Below are positions 48,463 through 57,034 of a stretch of DNA of 64,000 nt, one piece after another. The position numbers and the translations under genes are program-made. Source of the stretch: Schinkia azotoformans LMG 9581. GTDB lineage: Bacteria > Bacillota > Bacilli > Bacillales > Bacillaceae_J. The stretch is taken from positions 62,001 to 126,000 of the forward strand of contig NZ_AJLR01000048.1 in NCBI RefSeq assembly GCF_000307855.1, given 5' to 3'. The notes under the pieces are model-generated. The model was not told the origin of the DNA. It ran no database searches and saw nothing but the letters and a program-made list of their open reading frames with translations. Numbering within the stretch: the stretch's first letter is position 1; every line of letters starts with the position of its first letter.

Positions 48463-49155
48463 TTTGGAAATATTATTTGTTTCTTCGAATAACTGGATCA
48501 CATTTGATTCATCAAGCTGATTTGCTTCCTTAACCTTTCTTAAAGCATTGATCCAAAGTAAGATCATAAATGGACCGATAATGTATCCCCAATATTCTTT
48601 AACCGTTAATAAAATAAAATCGTACGCTCCGTGAAGAAAAACGGGTAGAAATAAAGACAAGGCAATCCACAGTTTCTTTTTTTCGATCGTGGTAAATTTC
48701 CCTTTTCCTAAATAAAAACCCATTACAACACCGAATAAAGCGTGACTTGAAACCGGCAAAAGGGCTCTGCCAAAAGCAAATTCGATTCCATTAGCAAATA
48801 AATAAAGAATATTTTCAACCGTTGCAAAACCAAGGGATACAGATACCCCATAGACAATTCCATCATAGCGTTCATTAAATTCTGTATGTTGAAACACGGC
48901 GAAATAAAGAATAAACCATTTAAAAAATTCTTCTAAAAATCCTGATAATAAAAAGGCATTATTCCAATTGCTTTGTAAAACCCCTTCAGTCGAAAAGGCA
49001 TATTGAATAAACATAATTGGAAAAACGAGTAAAGCGCCAAATATAAAGGTCCGAAAAACCATACTAATAGGTTCCGCATCAAATTTATCTTTTAAATAAA
49101 AATAAGCTAAAAGTGCAAGCCCAGGTGCCACTCCACTTGATATAATAGCTAACAT
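48460..49155 (-). CDS. prsW: Site-1 protease PrsW
   Basis: Membrane-embedded protease that cuts anti-sigma factors; in B. subtilis PrsW cleaves RsiW, releasing sigma-W. The 231-residue protein has about seven or eight membrane segments and the three family motifs: EEFFKW (about residues 72-77), GFATVEN and [14 protein letters not shown]. It lies between sleB-ypeB and ansA, as in B. subtilis. Confidence 0.94.
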   Translation of the reverse strand: MLAIISSGVAPGLALLAYFYLKDKFDAEPISMVFRTFIFGALLVFPIMFIQYAFSTEGVLQSNWNNAFLLSGFLEEFFKWFILYFAVFQHTEFNERYDGIVYGVSVSLGFATVENILYLFANGIEFAFGRALLPVSSHALFGVVMGFYLGKGKFTTIEKKKLWIALSLFLPVFLHGAYDFILLTVKEYWGYIIGPFMILLWINALRKVKEANQLDESNVIQLFEETNNISK

Positions 49156-49252
49156 TGGGATAAAATAATCCTTTCTTTATACCATTATTTTTACATCTTT
49201 AATGGTAACATGAGACATGGTATAGAGGAAGAACTAAAAAATTTTGGAATTT

Positions 49253-50218
49253 TCACTTGAAATTTGCTTGCACAATTTTGTCAACTGAGGCTAATAGAAC
49301 CGCTAATTTTATTCTCGCTTTTTTACTGTCGTAATCTTCTCCTAACAGGACCCCATTTTGCTTTAGATCATAGGCACTTCCTACATATCCATAGGCTGGG
49401 TAGACTTTGCCTTCTTCCGCACTTGTCGTAACCATTACAGTAATTTTTGCCGCAATTGCTTTTTTAATCGCATCCATCATATAGGGTGAAACCTGGCCTC
49501 TGCCAACCCCTTCCAATACAATTCCTTTGGCACCTGCTTTAATGGCAGCTTCGATGAATACCCCGTCCGCCCCCGAATAGCACTTAATTATATCCACTCT
49601 TGGTATTTGTTTTTTAATTTGATAGTTATCTTTTGTTATTGGTTTTTGATAAATACTGACGATATTATTGTCAATGATGCCAAGATAGCCATATCCGAAT
49701 GATTCAAAGCCTTGAACGTTGGAGGCATGAACTTTTTTAACATATTTTGCTGAATAGATCCGCTCATTAAAGACGACAACAACCCCAACATTTTTTAGTT
49801 CTTCATTAACGGCAACATAGATAGAATTTCGAAGATTGGAATATACATCTGTACCTATATCCTGTGGCGCCCTTTGTGACCCTGTAACAACGATAGGTCT
49901 CGAATCGTTAATAGTTAAATCAAGAAAGTAGGCAGTCTCTTCCATTGAATCGGTTCCGTGTGTTACAACAATACCACAAACTGTTGGATCGTTTAATTCA
50001 GTTAAAATTGCACGACGAACTTTTAACATTTGGCCAAAATCGATATGCATGCTTGGTTTTTGCATAACATCAATAATTTTCACTTCTATATCTTCAGGCA
50101 GTTGGCATAGTTCTGCTAATTCTTCGCCGGACATCGCTCCTGAATTTAATAGGCCTTTTGAAATTTCCTTACTTGCAATCGTTCCACCAGTTGTGATTAA
50201 GGCAACTTTTTTTTTCAA
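49253..50218 (-). CDS. ansA: L-asparaginase
   Basis: Hydrolyses asparagine to aspartate and ammonia. It is 321 residues from a TTG at 50218; a GTG three codons earlier belongs to its AAAGGGTG ribosome site. Both catalytic threonine motifs are visible: ITTGGTIAS (about residues 7-15) and VVTHGTDSMEETAYFLDL. No signal peptide, so it is cytoplasmic. It follows ypdA by 12 bases. Confidence 0.92.
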   Translation of the reverse strand: MKKKVALITTGGTIASKEISKGLLNSGAMSGEELAELCQLPEDIEVKIIDVMQKPSMHIDFGQMLKVRRAILTELNDPTVCGIVVTHGTDSMEETAYFLDLTINDSRPIVVTGSQRAPQDIGTDVYSNLRNSIYVAVNEELKNVGVVVVFNERIYSAKYVKKVHASNVQGFESFGYGYLGIIDNNIVSIYQKPITKDNYQIKKQIPRVDIIKCYSGADGVFIEAAIKAGAKGIVLEGVGRGQVSPYMMDAIKKAIAAKITVMVTTSAEEGKVYPAYGYVGSAYDLKQNGVLLGEDYDSKKARIKLAVLLASVDKIVQANFK

Positions 50219-50230
50219 AATCTTCACCCT

Positions 50231-51217
50231 TTACTGCTGTTGTCCACTAAGATAGTTTGCTATAAGGCCGCCATGAAAACGGCCGTTTTCAATAAAAATT
50301 TCATTTGCATTGTTTCCTGCTGCAATTACTCCAGCAATAAAGATCCCGGTGATATTCGTTTCCATCGTATCTGGATTAAATGAGGGACGGCCTGTTTCCA
50401 CATCGACACCCACGCCCATTTCTCTTAAAAAAGCATGGTCTGGTTTATATCCAGTCATTGCAAAGACAAAATCATTTGGCAGTACTTTTTCCTGTCCATT
50501 AACAGTATAGATAATCGTGGCATCAGTAATTTCGTTTACAATCGCATTAAACTCCATATTGATCTGGCCATGGCGAATCAATGACTCAAACTCAGGTAAA
50601 ATCCACGGTTTGATGCTTCCAGAAAATTCACTGCCGCGATATAATACGGTAATGCTTTTTGCTCCCGCTTTATGTAGTTCGAGTGCCGCATCAACTGCAG
50701 AATTTTTTCCACCGATGATGGCAACCTCTGTATTAAAGTATGGATGTGCTTCCTTAAAATAATGCATTACCTTATGCAAATTCTCGCCGGGAATATTCAT
50801 ATAGTTCGGATTATCATAATATCCTGTGGCAATAACGATGTGTTTACTTTCATATGTAGTTTTCTCCCCATTTTTCAATTGGGTATAAACAATAAATTGT
50901 TGCTCACTTTTCTTTTCGACACGAAGAACACGCTCAAATGTATGAATGCGCAACTGTTTCCGTTTCACAACCTCGCGGTAATAACATAATGCTTGATTTC
51001 TAGTTGGCTTTCTACTTTCAGATACGAATGGAACATCTCCAATTTCCAATTTTTCACTTGTACTAAAAAATGTTTGGTGGGTGGGATATCTATAAACAGC
51101 ATTAACGATATTTCCTTTTTCTATAACAAGTGGTTGAAATCCTTGGTTTTCGAGTGCAATTGCCGCCGCTAAACCGCAAGGTCCACCACCAACAATGATG
51201 ACATCTTCTTTGTTCAT
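50231..51217 (-). CDS. ypdA: Bacillithiol disulfide reductase YpdA (Bdr)
   Basis: NADPH-dependent flavoprotein that reduces oxidised bacillithiol, thus working with bshA in this window. The 328-residue protein has the FAD-binding GGGPCGLAAAIALENQG (about residues 9-25) and the NADPH-binding IIGGKNSAVDAALELHKAGA (about residues 168-187). The Cys in GGGPCG matches the active-site cysteine described for this family. Next to gudB as in B. subtilis. Confidence 0.93.
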   Translation of the reverse strand: MNKEDVIIVGGGPCGLAAAIALENQGFQPLVIEKGNIVNAVYRYPTHQTFFSTSEKLEIGDVPFVSESRKPTRNQALCYYREVVKRKQLRIHTFERVLRVEKKSEQQFIVYTQLKNGEKTTYESKHIVIATGYYDNPNYMNIPGENLHKVMHYFKEAHPYFNTEVAIIGGKNSAVDAALELHKAGAKSITVLYRGSEFSGSIKPWILPEFESLIRHGQINMEFNAIVNEITDATIIYTVNGQEKVLPNDFVFAMTGYKPDHAFLREMGVGVDVETGRPSFNPDTMETNITGIFIAGVIAAGNNANEIFIENGRFHGGLIANYLSGQQQ

Positions 51218-51280
51218 TTGATATTCCTCCTTAAATACAGAAGTCCCCGTAGATTTTACGAGGACTCATGTGTTTTATAT

Positions 51281-51335
51281 GTCTAGCTCCAGCGACTCGT
51301 AAACTTCGCTAAACGGGCGCTTCCGCTTTTCGTTA
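51281..51335. repeat. Dispersed repeat, family 1, copy C
   Basis: The reverse strand reads AACGAAAAGCGGAAGCGCCC, then GTTTAGCGAAGTTTACGAG, ending CGCTGGAGCTAGAC. It begins at the gudB stop codon: the TAA is its first triplet. Confidence 0.8.
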
Positions 51336-52604
51336 TATCCAGCCTCTAAATCTTGATGCTTCTGCCATTTTACGCACACCTACCATGTAAGCTGCTAATC
51401 TCATATCAACTTTTCGGGTTTGTGCTGTTTCATATACATTATTAAAGGCCTTAACCATTACTTTTTGGAGCTTTTCTTCAACTTCTTCTTCTGACCAGTA
51501 ATAACCTTGGTTATTTTGAACCCATTCAAAGTAGGATACAGTGACTCCACCAGCACTAGCAAGGACATCAGGCACAAGTAATATTCCGCGGTCCGTTAAT
51601 ATTTTCGTGGCTTCCAATGTAGTTGGGCCATTAGCTGCTTCCACAATAACCTTCGCTTTAATCTTATTTGCATTTTCTTCTGTAATTTGATTTTCAATTG
51701 CTGCTGGGACTAAAATATCGCAATCCAGTTCAAGAAGATCTTTATTAGTAATTTTGTTTTTAAATAGCTTCGTTACTGTACCGAAGCTATCACGTCGATC
51801 TAGTAGATAATCAATATCAAGTCCGTTCGGGTCAAACAATGCTCCGTATGCATCAGAAATTCCAATCACCTTTGCACCAGCATCGTGCATAAATTTAGCT
51901 AAAAAACTGCCAGCGTTGCCAAACCCTTGAACAACGACTTTTGCATCTTTAATATCAATATTCCGTTTCTTTAAAGCCTCATAAATACAAATGGTTACAC
52001 CTTTCGCAGTTGCGGATTCACGGCCATGGGAACCTCCAAGCACGAGCGGTTTTCCCGTAATAAAGCCCGGATTATTAAATTCATCCATACGACTGTATTC
52101 ATCCATCATCCAGGCCATAATTTGTGAATTAGTAAATACATCCGGGGCCGGAATATCTTTTGTAGGACCGACAATTTGACTGACTGCACGAACATAGCCA
52201 CGGCTTAAGTTCTCCAGTTCCCTAAACGACATATCACGTGGATCGCAAATGATCCCACCTTTTCCGCCACCATATGGCAAGTCGACAATTCCGCACTTTA
52301 AACTCATCCATATTGAAAGAGCTTTAACTTCTTTTTCAGTGACACTTGGGTGGAAACGAACACCGCCTTTAGTAGGCCCTACTGCATCATTATGTTGTGC
52401 ACGGTACCCTGTAAATATTTTGATTGATCCGTTATCCATCCGTACGGGGATACGAACGGTCATGATTCGTAACGGTTCTTTTAGCAACTCATATACTTCA
52501 TCAGAATAACCAAGTTTATCCAATGCATTTTTTATAATAATTTGCGTTGATTTCAGGATATCTAGTTTATCATTATTTTCGATTCCTGGTTTATCGGCTG
52601 CCAT
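51333..52604 (-). CDS. gudB: NAD-specific glutamate dehydrogenase
   Basis: Catabolic oxidation of glutamate to 2-oxoglutarate and ammonia. The 423-residue protein has the catalytic-lysine motif LPYGGGKGGIICDPRDMS (about residues 103-120) and the NAD-binding VVQGFGNAGSFLAKF. The segment TEKEVKALSIW has a single VKA, so the nine-base duplication that inactivates gudB in laboratory B. subtilis is not present; this copy should be active. The stop codon is the edge of a repeat. Confidence 0.95.
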   Translation of the reverse strand: MAADKPGIENNDKLDILKSTQIIIKNALDKLGYSDEVYELLKEPLRIMTVRIPVRMDNGSIKIFTGYRAQHNDAVGPTKGGVRFHPSVTEKEVKALSIWMSLKCGIVDLPYGGGKGGIICDPRDMSFRELENLSRGYVRAVSQIVGPTKDIPAPDVFTNSQIMAWMMDEYSRMDEFNNPGFITGKPLVLGGSHGRESATAKGVTICIYEALKKRNIDIKDAKVVVQGFGNAGSFLAKFMHDAGAKVIGISDAYGALFDPNGLDIDYLLDRRDSFGTVTKLFKNKITNKDLLELDCDILVPAAIENQITEENANKIKAKVIVEAANGPTTLEATKILTDRGILLVPDVLASAGGVTVSYFEWVQNNQGYYWSEEEVEEKLQKVMVKAFNNVYETAQTRKVDMRLAAYMVGVRKMAEASRFRGWI

Positions 52605-52669
52605 GGAATTTTACCTCCTAAAGATTCACTATAGTATTCATACCCTACTATGAAGCAATGGGTGTTCTT

Positions 52670-53593
52670 TTATTTTAGCGATAATTCTATAAGCCTTTCA
52701 ATCATATCCTCGTAGGATAAGCCAATTTCCTTGGCTGCATCAGGAAACAGACTGGTTGGAGTCATTCCCGGTAAGGTATTGACCTCTAATACTACTGGTA
52801 AACTGCCATCAAATGGGACAATAAAGTCGGTCCGTGAATATGTTTTACAGTTTAATGATTGATGTGCCAAAACAGCATTTTTCTGAAGGTATACCGTTAT
52901 TTCATCGCTGACTCTTGCAGGAATAATATGATCACTACCACCTGGAGCATATTTAGCCTCATAGTCGTAAAATTTATTTTTTGGCACAATTTCAATGACT
53001 GGTAGCGCCTGTTCTACACCTTTTTTTCCTAAAACAGATACAGTAACTTCCATTCCGGCAATAAACTCTTCAATTAATACATCCTCATCATGTTTGAAGG
53101 CTTCTTCAATTCCAGCTAGTAATTCTTGTTCATTATTTGCAATCGTGATGCCGATTGTTGAGCCTTCACTAGCAGGTTTGACAACAACAGGATAATCGAT
53201 TTCCAAAACAAAACTTTCACGACTAAACGTTTCAGCGTTTATTGCTTGGTCCTTAGCAACACGAATGCCAACACTTTCCATTATTCTTTTGGCTTTAACT
53301 TTATTCATCGCTAGCGCTGATCCCAAAACACCGGAGCCAACATAGGGAATATTCAGCATATCTAAAAGGCCTTGTATTCTTCCATCTTCTCCAAAACGTC
53401 CATGCAATCCGATAAAAACAACATCCACATCTAATGTTAATAACTCATTGATTTTACTTGGGTTAAAATCAATCCCGATGACCTCATGGCCTTTCTTTTC
53501 TAAAGCATTGATGATCCCTTTTCCTGATGATAAAGAAACTTCCCGCTCCCCAGATGTTCCCCCATATAAAACAGCTACTTTCATAACCAACAT
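52670..53593 (-). CDS. ddl: D-alanine--D-alanine ligase
   Basis: Makes the D-Ala-D-Ala end of peptidoglycan precursors. The 307-residue ATP-grasp protein shows GGTSGEREVSLSSG, VVKPASEGSTIGI (about residues 142-154), the KYAPGGSDHIIPA loop, and LEVNTLPGMTPTSLFP near the C-terminus. The Tyr-for-Phe selectivity residue (in FYDYEAKYAPG) suggests D-Ala rather than D-lactate. It is not at this place in B. subtilis, where ddl adjoins murF. Start at 53593 with AAGGAG close by; an ATG three codons later is possible. Confidence 0.93.
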   Translation of the reverse strand: MLVMKVAVLYGGTSGEREVSLSSGKGIINALEKKGHEVIGIDFNPSKINELLTLDVDVVFIGLHGRFGEDGRIQGLLDMLNIPYVGSGVLGSALAMNKVKAKRIMESVGIRVAKDQAINAETFSRESFVLEIDYPVVVKPASEGSTIGITIANNEQELLAGIEEAFKHDEDVLIEEFIAGMEVTVSVLGKKGVEQALPVIEIVPKNKFYDYEAKYAPGGSDHIIPARVSDEITVYLQKNAVLAHQSLNCKTYSRTDFIVPFDGSLPVVLEVNTLPGMTPTSLFPDAAKEIGLSYEDMIERLIELSLK

Positions 53594-53736
53594 TCCACTC
53601 CTTGCCTATGTCAAAGACTATTATCAATTTCATATATTAAAGACACTATCGTATCGTATTCTTTCAAAATAGATGAGTGCCTATTTATTTATCATACCAC
53701 TAGAGATAACCAAGACAAATCATTAATTTTTTTCAC

Positions 53737-53772
53737 AAAAAAGAGGCTGTCTAAAAAATGATCAGCCTACTC
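53737..53772 (-). terminator. Terminator of mecB
   Basis: GAGTAGGCTG and CAGCCTC pair around an A/T-rich loop, with TTTTTT following on the minus strand. Confidence 0.75.
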
Positions 53773-53778
53773 ATTTAT

Positions 53779-54381
53779 TTACGCGTTTTTATTAATAAAA
53801 TAGTTATAGATTTGCTCAATTGCTTTTTCATTCATCAGCTCTTTACCATATTCAATAACTCTATATATTGTTATAGTTGCAGGGGTTCCAAATTCAGAAA
53901 GTATGGCTATAATATTTTCTGTCAGCTGCTCATTCAGCTCATATTCCTGTAATTCTAAATAAAAATGATCTTGAAAAGAATAAAGTTTGCCACCCTTTAT
54001 CCCTAAAACATGTAATCTAGAACTTAATGAAATGATATCCTCAAGTGACCCGAATTCATAAAAAATATCATCACTTTCGTCTACAGTAACCTGCATTTCA
54101 ATATATTCATCATTAAATTCCTCATCTTCGTCTTGAGCTACCATGTCCTTTGTCACAATGATGACCATCCCTTGAGCCTGAAGAGAGTATACTTCAATCG
54201 CTATTGGTCCATCTGCTTCAAACCCTAATTCGTCGCTGGCTTCACTCATCATGTCTCGAAAAAGTTGATGAACCTTTTGGCTGTCATGCCATAAGTCTTC
54301 CTTTGTTAAACCACGTTCTGTTAAGTCATCAAAAGTTAGAAAGATTTTGATTTTATTATAATTTAAACGCTCTAGCCTCAT
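53779..54381 (-). CDS. mecB: Adaptor protein MecB/YpbH (MecA family)
   Basis: Adaptor that feeds proteins to the ClpC ATPase. It is 200 residues with an N-terminal substrate-binding domain (MRLERLNYNKIKIFLTFDDLTERGLTKEDLW) and a C-terminal ClpC-binding domain, joined by an acidic linker (AQDEDEEFNDEYIE). The place after ypdA-gudB is that of ypbH, the mecA paralogue. In B. subtilis YpbH affects competence and sporulation. Confidence 0.92.
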   Translation of the reverse strand: MRLERLNYNKIKIFLTFDDLTERGLTKEDLWHDSQKVHQLFRDMMSEASDELGFEADGPIAIEVYSLQAQGMVIIVTKDMVAQDEDEEFNDEYIEMQVTVDESDDIFYEFGSLEDIISLSSRLHVLGIKGGKLYSFQDHFYLELQEYELNEQLTENIIAILSEFGTPATITIYRVIEYGKELMNEKAIEQIYNYFINKNA

Positions 54382-54494
54382 GAGCTACCCTCCCTTACCA
54401 TCAACTCCCAAACATCCCTTACCTTACTATATGTTTGTATTTATAGATGGTTCATATTGTGTATGTGTAATATTTTAAATTTTATCTTACACTT

Positions 54495-55418
54495 TTAATG
54501 AGGGTGTAGACAAGCATTTTGTTTGATCCACTTATCCCAATCAGTTTTATTTTCACCTACTAAATAAGTTTGATAGTTCTCGTCTAGTTCCTCCTTAAGA
54601 AAAGGGACAGCCTCGCCGCCTATTCCAATTTGCAGGTCATGATATTGATCAGTTATTGTTTTAATAAAATGGATGGCCGCCTCAGTTTTATTGTTTGTAA
54701 ATGAAATAAACAGTAATTTAGGCTGAAGTTCGTCGAGGACAGTACATAAATCTTCTTCCTTAACGCCTGTCCCTAAATAAATAACTTTATAACCATTACA
54801 TTTCAAAAAAATAGAAAACATCAATAAGTCTAGTTCCTGAATCTCATTTGGACCGCAGACAACGACCGCCTTCGGCTGGTTGGGATCAATGGGCATCGTT
54901 TGTAACACTGCACCAGCTTTGGAACGGATGAAACTTACAATATATTGTTCATGAACACTTGATATCTTGTTCTCTTCAAGTAGACGTTTCATTTCATCCA
55001 AGAGTACTTTTACTACATTTATAAGTATAAATTCGACAGAAAATAAACTGAACGCATAGTCCAAAACCTTGAGGGCACGGTCTTCCTCAAATTTAATTAA
55101 TGCCTGCAAGAGGTTATATTTGATTTCATGAAATGTAAAATCAAGTTTCTCGGTTTGTGCATCATCGTTGACGTTTTTATTAGCTTCACTTTCTTCCAAA
55201 AGGGAAACGGCCTGACTGATTGTAAATCCTTCATCTGCTTTTTTTATTAACCATCTTAATATAGTAATATGCTTTTCGGTGTATAATCTGTGCCCGGATT
55301 CATTCCGTTCCGGTGCAATAATTTTATATCTCCGTTCCCATGCCCGTAGTGTCCCCGGCTGAATCCCGAGCAACTTCGAAACAGCCTTCATATTATATTT
55401 CCCTTGCTCACGAGTCAT
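54495..55418 (-). CDS. MerR-type regulator with B12-binding-like domain
   Basis: A 307-residue protein with an N-terminal MerR helix-turn-helix (NMKAVSKLLGIQPGTLRAWERRYKIIAPERNESGHRLYTEKHI, about residues 9-51), a helical middle domain (about 75-185) and a C-terminal Rossmann-like B12-binding domain (VVVCGPNEIQELDLLMFSIFLKCNGYKVIYLGTGVKEEDL). In CarH-type light sensors the equivalent of NEIQELDL reads GExHELGL; the helix histidine is Gln here, so cobalamin binding is doubtful. ATG 55418 with GGAGG upstream. Target genes unknown. Confidence 0.85.
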   Translation of the reverse strand: MTREQGKYNMKAVSKLLGIQPGTLRAWERRYKIIAPERNESGHRLYTEKHITILRWLIKKADEGFTISQAVSLLEESEANKNVNDDAQTEKLDFTFHEIKYNLLQALIKFEEDRALKVLDYAFSLFSVEFILINVVKVLLDEMKRLLEENKISSVHEQYIVSFIRSKAGAVLQTMPIDPNQPKAVVVCGPNEIQELDLLMFSIFLKCNGYKVIYLGTGVKEEDLCTVLDELQPKLLFISFTNNKTEAAIHFIKTITDQYHDLQIGIGGEAVPFLKEELDENYQTYLVGENKTDWDKWIKQNACLHPH

Positions 55419-55484
55419 AAAAACTTCCTCCGGCACCGCCTTTTACTCTCAAGTATAATTTATTAACGTTGCCAAGTAAATGAT

Positions 55485-55847
55485 TTAGGAATTCCCTTCA
55501 TCTGAACGGGAAGTTCTTCCATCAACCGTAAGAATGCCGAAAACAATTGAAAAAACAACCATTAAAAGTGTAAGCAAGACTGAAAATCTCATTAACAAAA
55601 AAAATGCAAAAAACAAAAATAAATCAATGACAAGTGTCTTACGTGATTTAATAAGTGATCGAACAATATATGAGAAAGCAAGGCCAGTCATTATAAAGGC
55701 AATCATCCCTATAAAGAAGCGGATCGGGTTTAAAATTAGTGCTGAAATGAAGAACGACACATCATCAAAAGTCAAACTTGGAAATATTGAAATGGTAAAA
55801 AAACCGCTAATAAACGCGAATAAGAAAATGAAAAGTTTAATGAACAT
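55485..55847 (-). CDS. Small hydrophobic membrane protein
   Basis: A 120-residue protein with about four membrane segments and a short polar C-terminus (DGRTSRSDEGNS). It starts at ATG 55847, preceded by GGAGGG. It lies 66 bases upstream of the MerR-type gene on the same strand and may be cotranscribed with it. I do not recognise the family; its position is like that of the ypb genes of B. subtilis. Confidence 0.7.
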   Translation of the reverse strand: MFIKLFIFLFAFISGFFTISIFPSLTFDDVSFFISALILNPIRFFIGMIAFIMTGLAFSYIVRSLIKSRKTLVIDLFLFFAFFLLMRFSVLLTLLMVVFSIVFGILTVDGRTSRSDEGNS

Positions 55848-55900
55848 AAAAATCCCTCCATTATCAAATATGTAACGGAAAGGAAAATGATGTATCAAAT

Positions 55901-55931
55901 GGTATAGGACATTCCTTCGATCCCATAAAAT
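55901..55931 (+). promoter_or_regulatory. Candidate sigma-E promoter of cotJ
   Basis: GGTATAGG and CATAAAAT are separated by 15 bases, resembling the sigma-E consensus, about 41 bases before cotJA. cotJ is a sigma-E operon in B. subtilis, which makes the call reasonable. Confidence 0.5.
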
Positions 55932-55971
55932 GAATTGAACTTGTATGTCAAAATAAAAAGGAGGAAATGCA

Positions 55972-56208
55972 ATGTTTACAACTAGGAAATATTGGCACCC
56001 ATACGTCAGTCCATTTGATCCTTGTCCACCAATGACTACGAAACAGTATGTAACCGCTCCAAACCTTTATATAAAATTTCAACCCCCAGGCATGCAACAA
56101 TTTTCCCCAAAGGAAGCGTTATACGCTGGGACACTATGGTGTACCTTATATGACCCATATTACAATGCGCACGAAATGCAAATGAGGGAGGCAAAAACAG
56201 ATGAATAA
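55972..56208 (+). CDS. cotJA: Spore coat associated protein CotJA
   Basis: A 78-residue coat protein of the mother-cell side, needed with CotJC for its assembly. The family pattern is clear: WHPYVSPFDPCPP near the N-terminus and QQFSPKEALYAGTLWCTLYDPYY in the second half. GGAGG lies seven bases before the ATG. First gene of cotJABC; it overlaps cotJB by 8 bases. Confidence 0.95.
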   Translation: MFTTRKYWHPYVSPFDPCPPMTTKQYVTAPNLYIKFQPPGMQQFSPKEALYAGTLWCTLYDPYYNAHEMQMREAKTDE

Positions 56209-56464
56209 ACAATTGCCTCAGGAATATTACACATTGCTAGAAGAACTGCAAGCCATTGATTTTGTTTTAGTCGAGCTTACATTATATTTGGATACCCACC
56301 CCCAAGACCTTCAGGCTATAGAACAATTTAACCAATATGCAAAATTAAGAAAACAATGTGCGAAACGATTCGAAGTCCAATTTGGTCCACTCCTCCAATT
56401 TGGACATAGCTACTCAAGATATCCATGGGATTGGAAAGAAGCTCCATGGCCATGGCAAGTATAG
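56201..56464 (+). CDS. cotJB: Spore coat protein CotJB
   Basis: An 87-residue coat-associated protein, with the family pattern YYTLLEELQAIDFVLVELTLYLDTHP and C-terminal PWDWKEAPWPWQV. Starts within the end of cotJA, after GGGAGG. Immediately after its stop codon a family 1 repeat begins, pushing cotJC 224 bases away, whereas the three genes are normally closely packed. Confidence 0.95.
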   Translation: MNKQLPQEYYTLLEELQAIDFVLVELTLYLDTHPQDLQAIEQFNQYAKLRKQCAKRFEVQFGPLLQFGHSYSRYPWDWKEAPWPWQV

Positions 56465-56660
56465 AATGCGGAAGCCACCCGGTTAGCGACGTATGGACTG
56501 GAACGCACCGACTGAGATATAGGAAACACGATGAGCGAAAGCGAATCGATGTTGACTTATCGTAGGGAGGTGAGTGAAGTCCACTAGTCGCTGGGTGGCT
56601 GAAGCTGGACTGATAGAATGCGGAAGCCATCTGGTTAACGCACGACTAGGACTGGAGAAA
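56465..56660. repeat. Dispersed repeat, family 1, copy D with a partial tandem copy
   Basis: Plus strand from AATGCGGAAGCCACCCGGTTAGCGACG to CTAGTCGCTGGGTGGCTGAAGCTGGACT (to 56,612), then a second, truncated start: GAATGCGGAAGCCATCTGGTTAACG (from 56,615). CCACCCGG and CTGGGTGG are complementary, so the first unit can form a long hairpin. It separates cotJB from cotJC. Confidence 0.8.
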
Positions 56661-56688
56661 ATTCAAAACAGGGGAGGAGAATAAGTCC

Positions 56689-56922
56689 ATGTGGATTTAT
56701 GAAAAAAAGCTGCAGTATCCTGTTAAAGTAAGTAAATGCAATCCAATGCTTGCAAAATTTTTAATTGAGCAATATGGCGGGGCTGACGGAGAATTAGCAG
56801 CCGCACTTCGTTATTTAAATCAAAGGTACACAATTCCTGATAAAGTTGCCGGATTATTAACCGATATTGGTACTGAGGAGCTTGCACATCTTGAAATGAT
56901 CGCTACAATGGTGTATAAATAG
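56689..56922 (+). pseudogene. cotJC: cotJC, 5' part only, interrupted at the element junction
   Basis: Encodes a manganese-catalase-like coat protein, normally about 189 residues. Here 77 residues are near-identical to the family (MWIYEKKLQYPVKVSKCNP, then EQYGGADGELAAALRYLNQRYTIPDKVAGLLTDIGTEELAHLEMIATMVYK) and then a TAG occurs and no reading frame continues the family sequence. The second half, with the remaining metal ligands, is missing. Good GGAGG before the ATG. Either a broken gene or a gene split by an element that might be removed during sporulation; only the sequence beyond the window can tell. Confidence 0.88.
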
Positions 56923-57002
56923 ATCACTTCTAAAATGCTACCTTTTATTTATATGCAAACCTTCCCTATTATATATCCCCTACTAGCACAAAAAAAAGGC
57001 AT

Positions 57003-57034
57003 AAAAAAAGCCTACCTCCAAAATGAAGGTAAGC
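57003..57034 (-). terminator. Terminator at the small ORF next to the junction
   Basis: GCTTACCT and AGGTAGGC pair over 8 positions (one G-U) and are followed on the minus strand by TTTTTTT. It overlaps the stop codon of the 48-residue gene and points toward cotJC. Confidence 0.8.

Noticed and set aside
51333-52604. Cryptic gudB as in laboratory B. subtilis
   Set aside because: The region holds a single VKA rather than the duplicated one, so the inactivating duplication is absent.
56328-56630. Minus-strand frame of 100 codons over cotJB and the repeat
   Set aside because: A shadow of cotJB and of repeat copy D; no ribosome site.
56880-57000. Frameshift in cotJC instead of an insertion
   Set aside because: None of the three frames after 56,922 resembles the CotJC second half, so a simple frameshift does not explain the loss.
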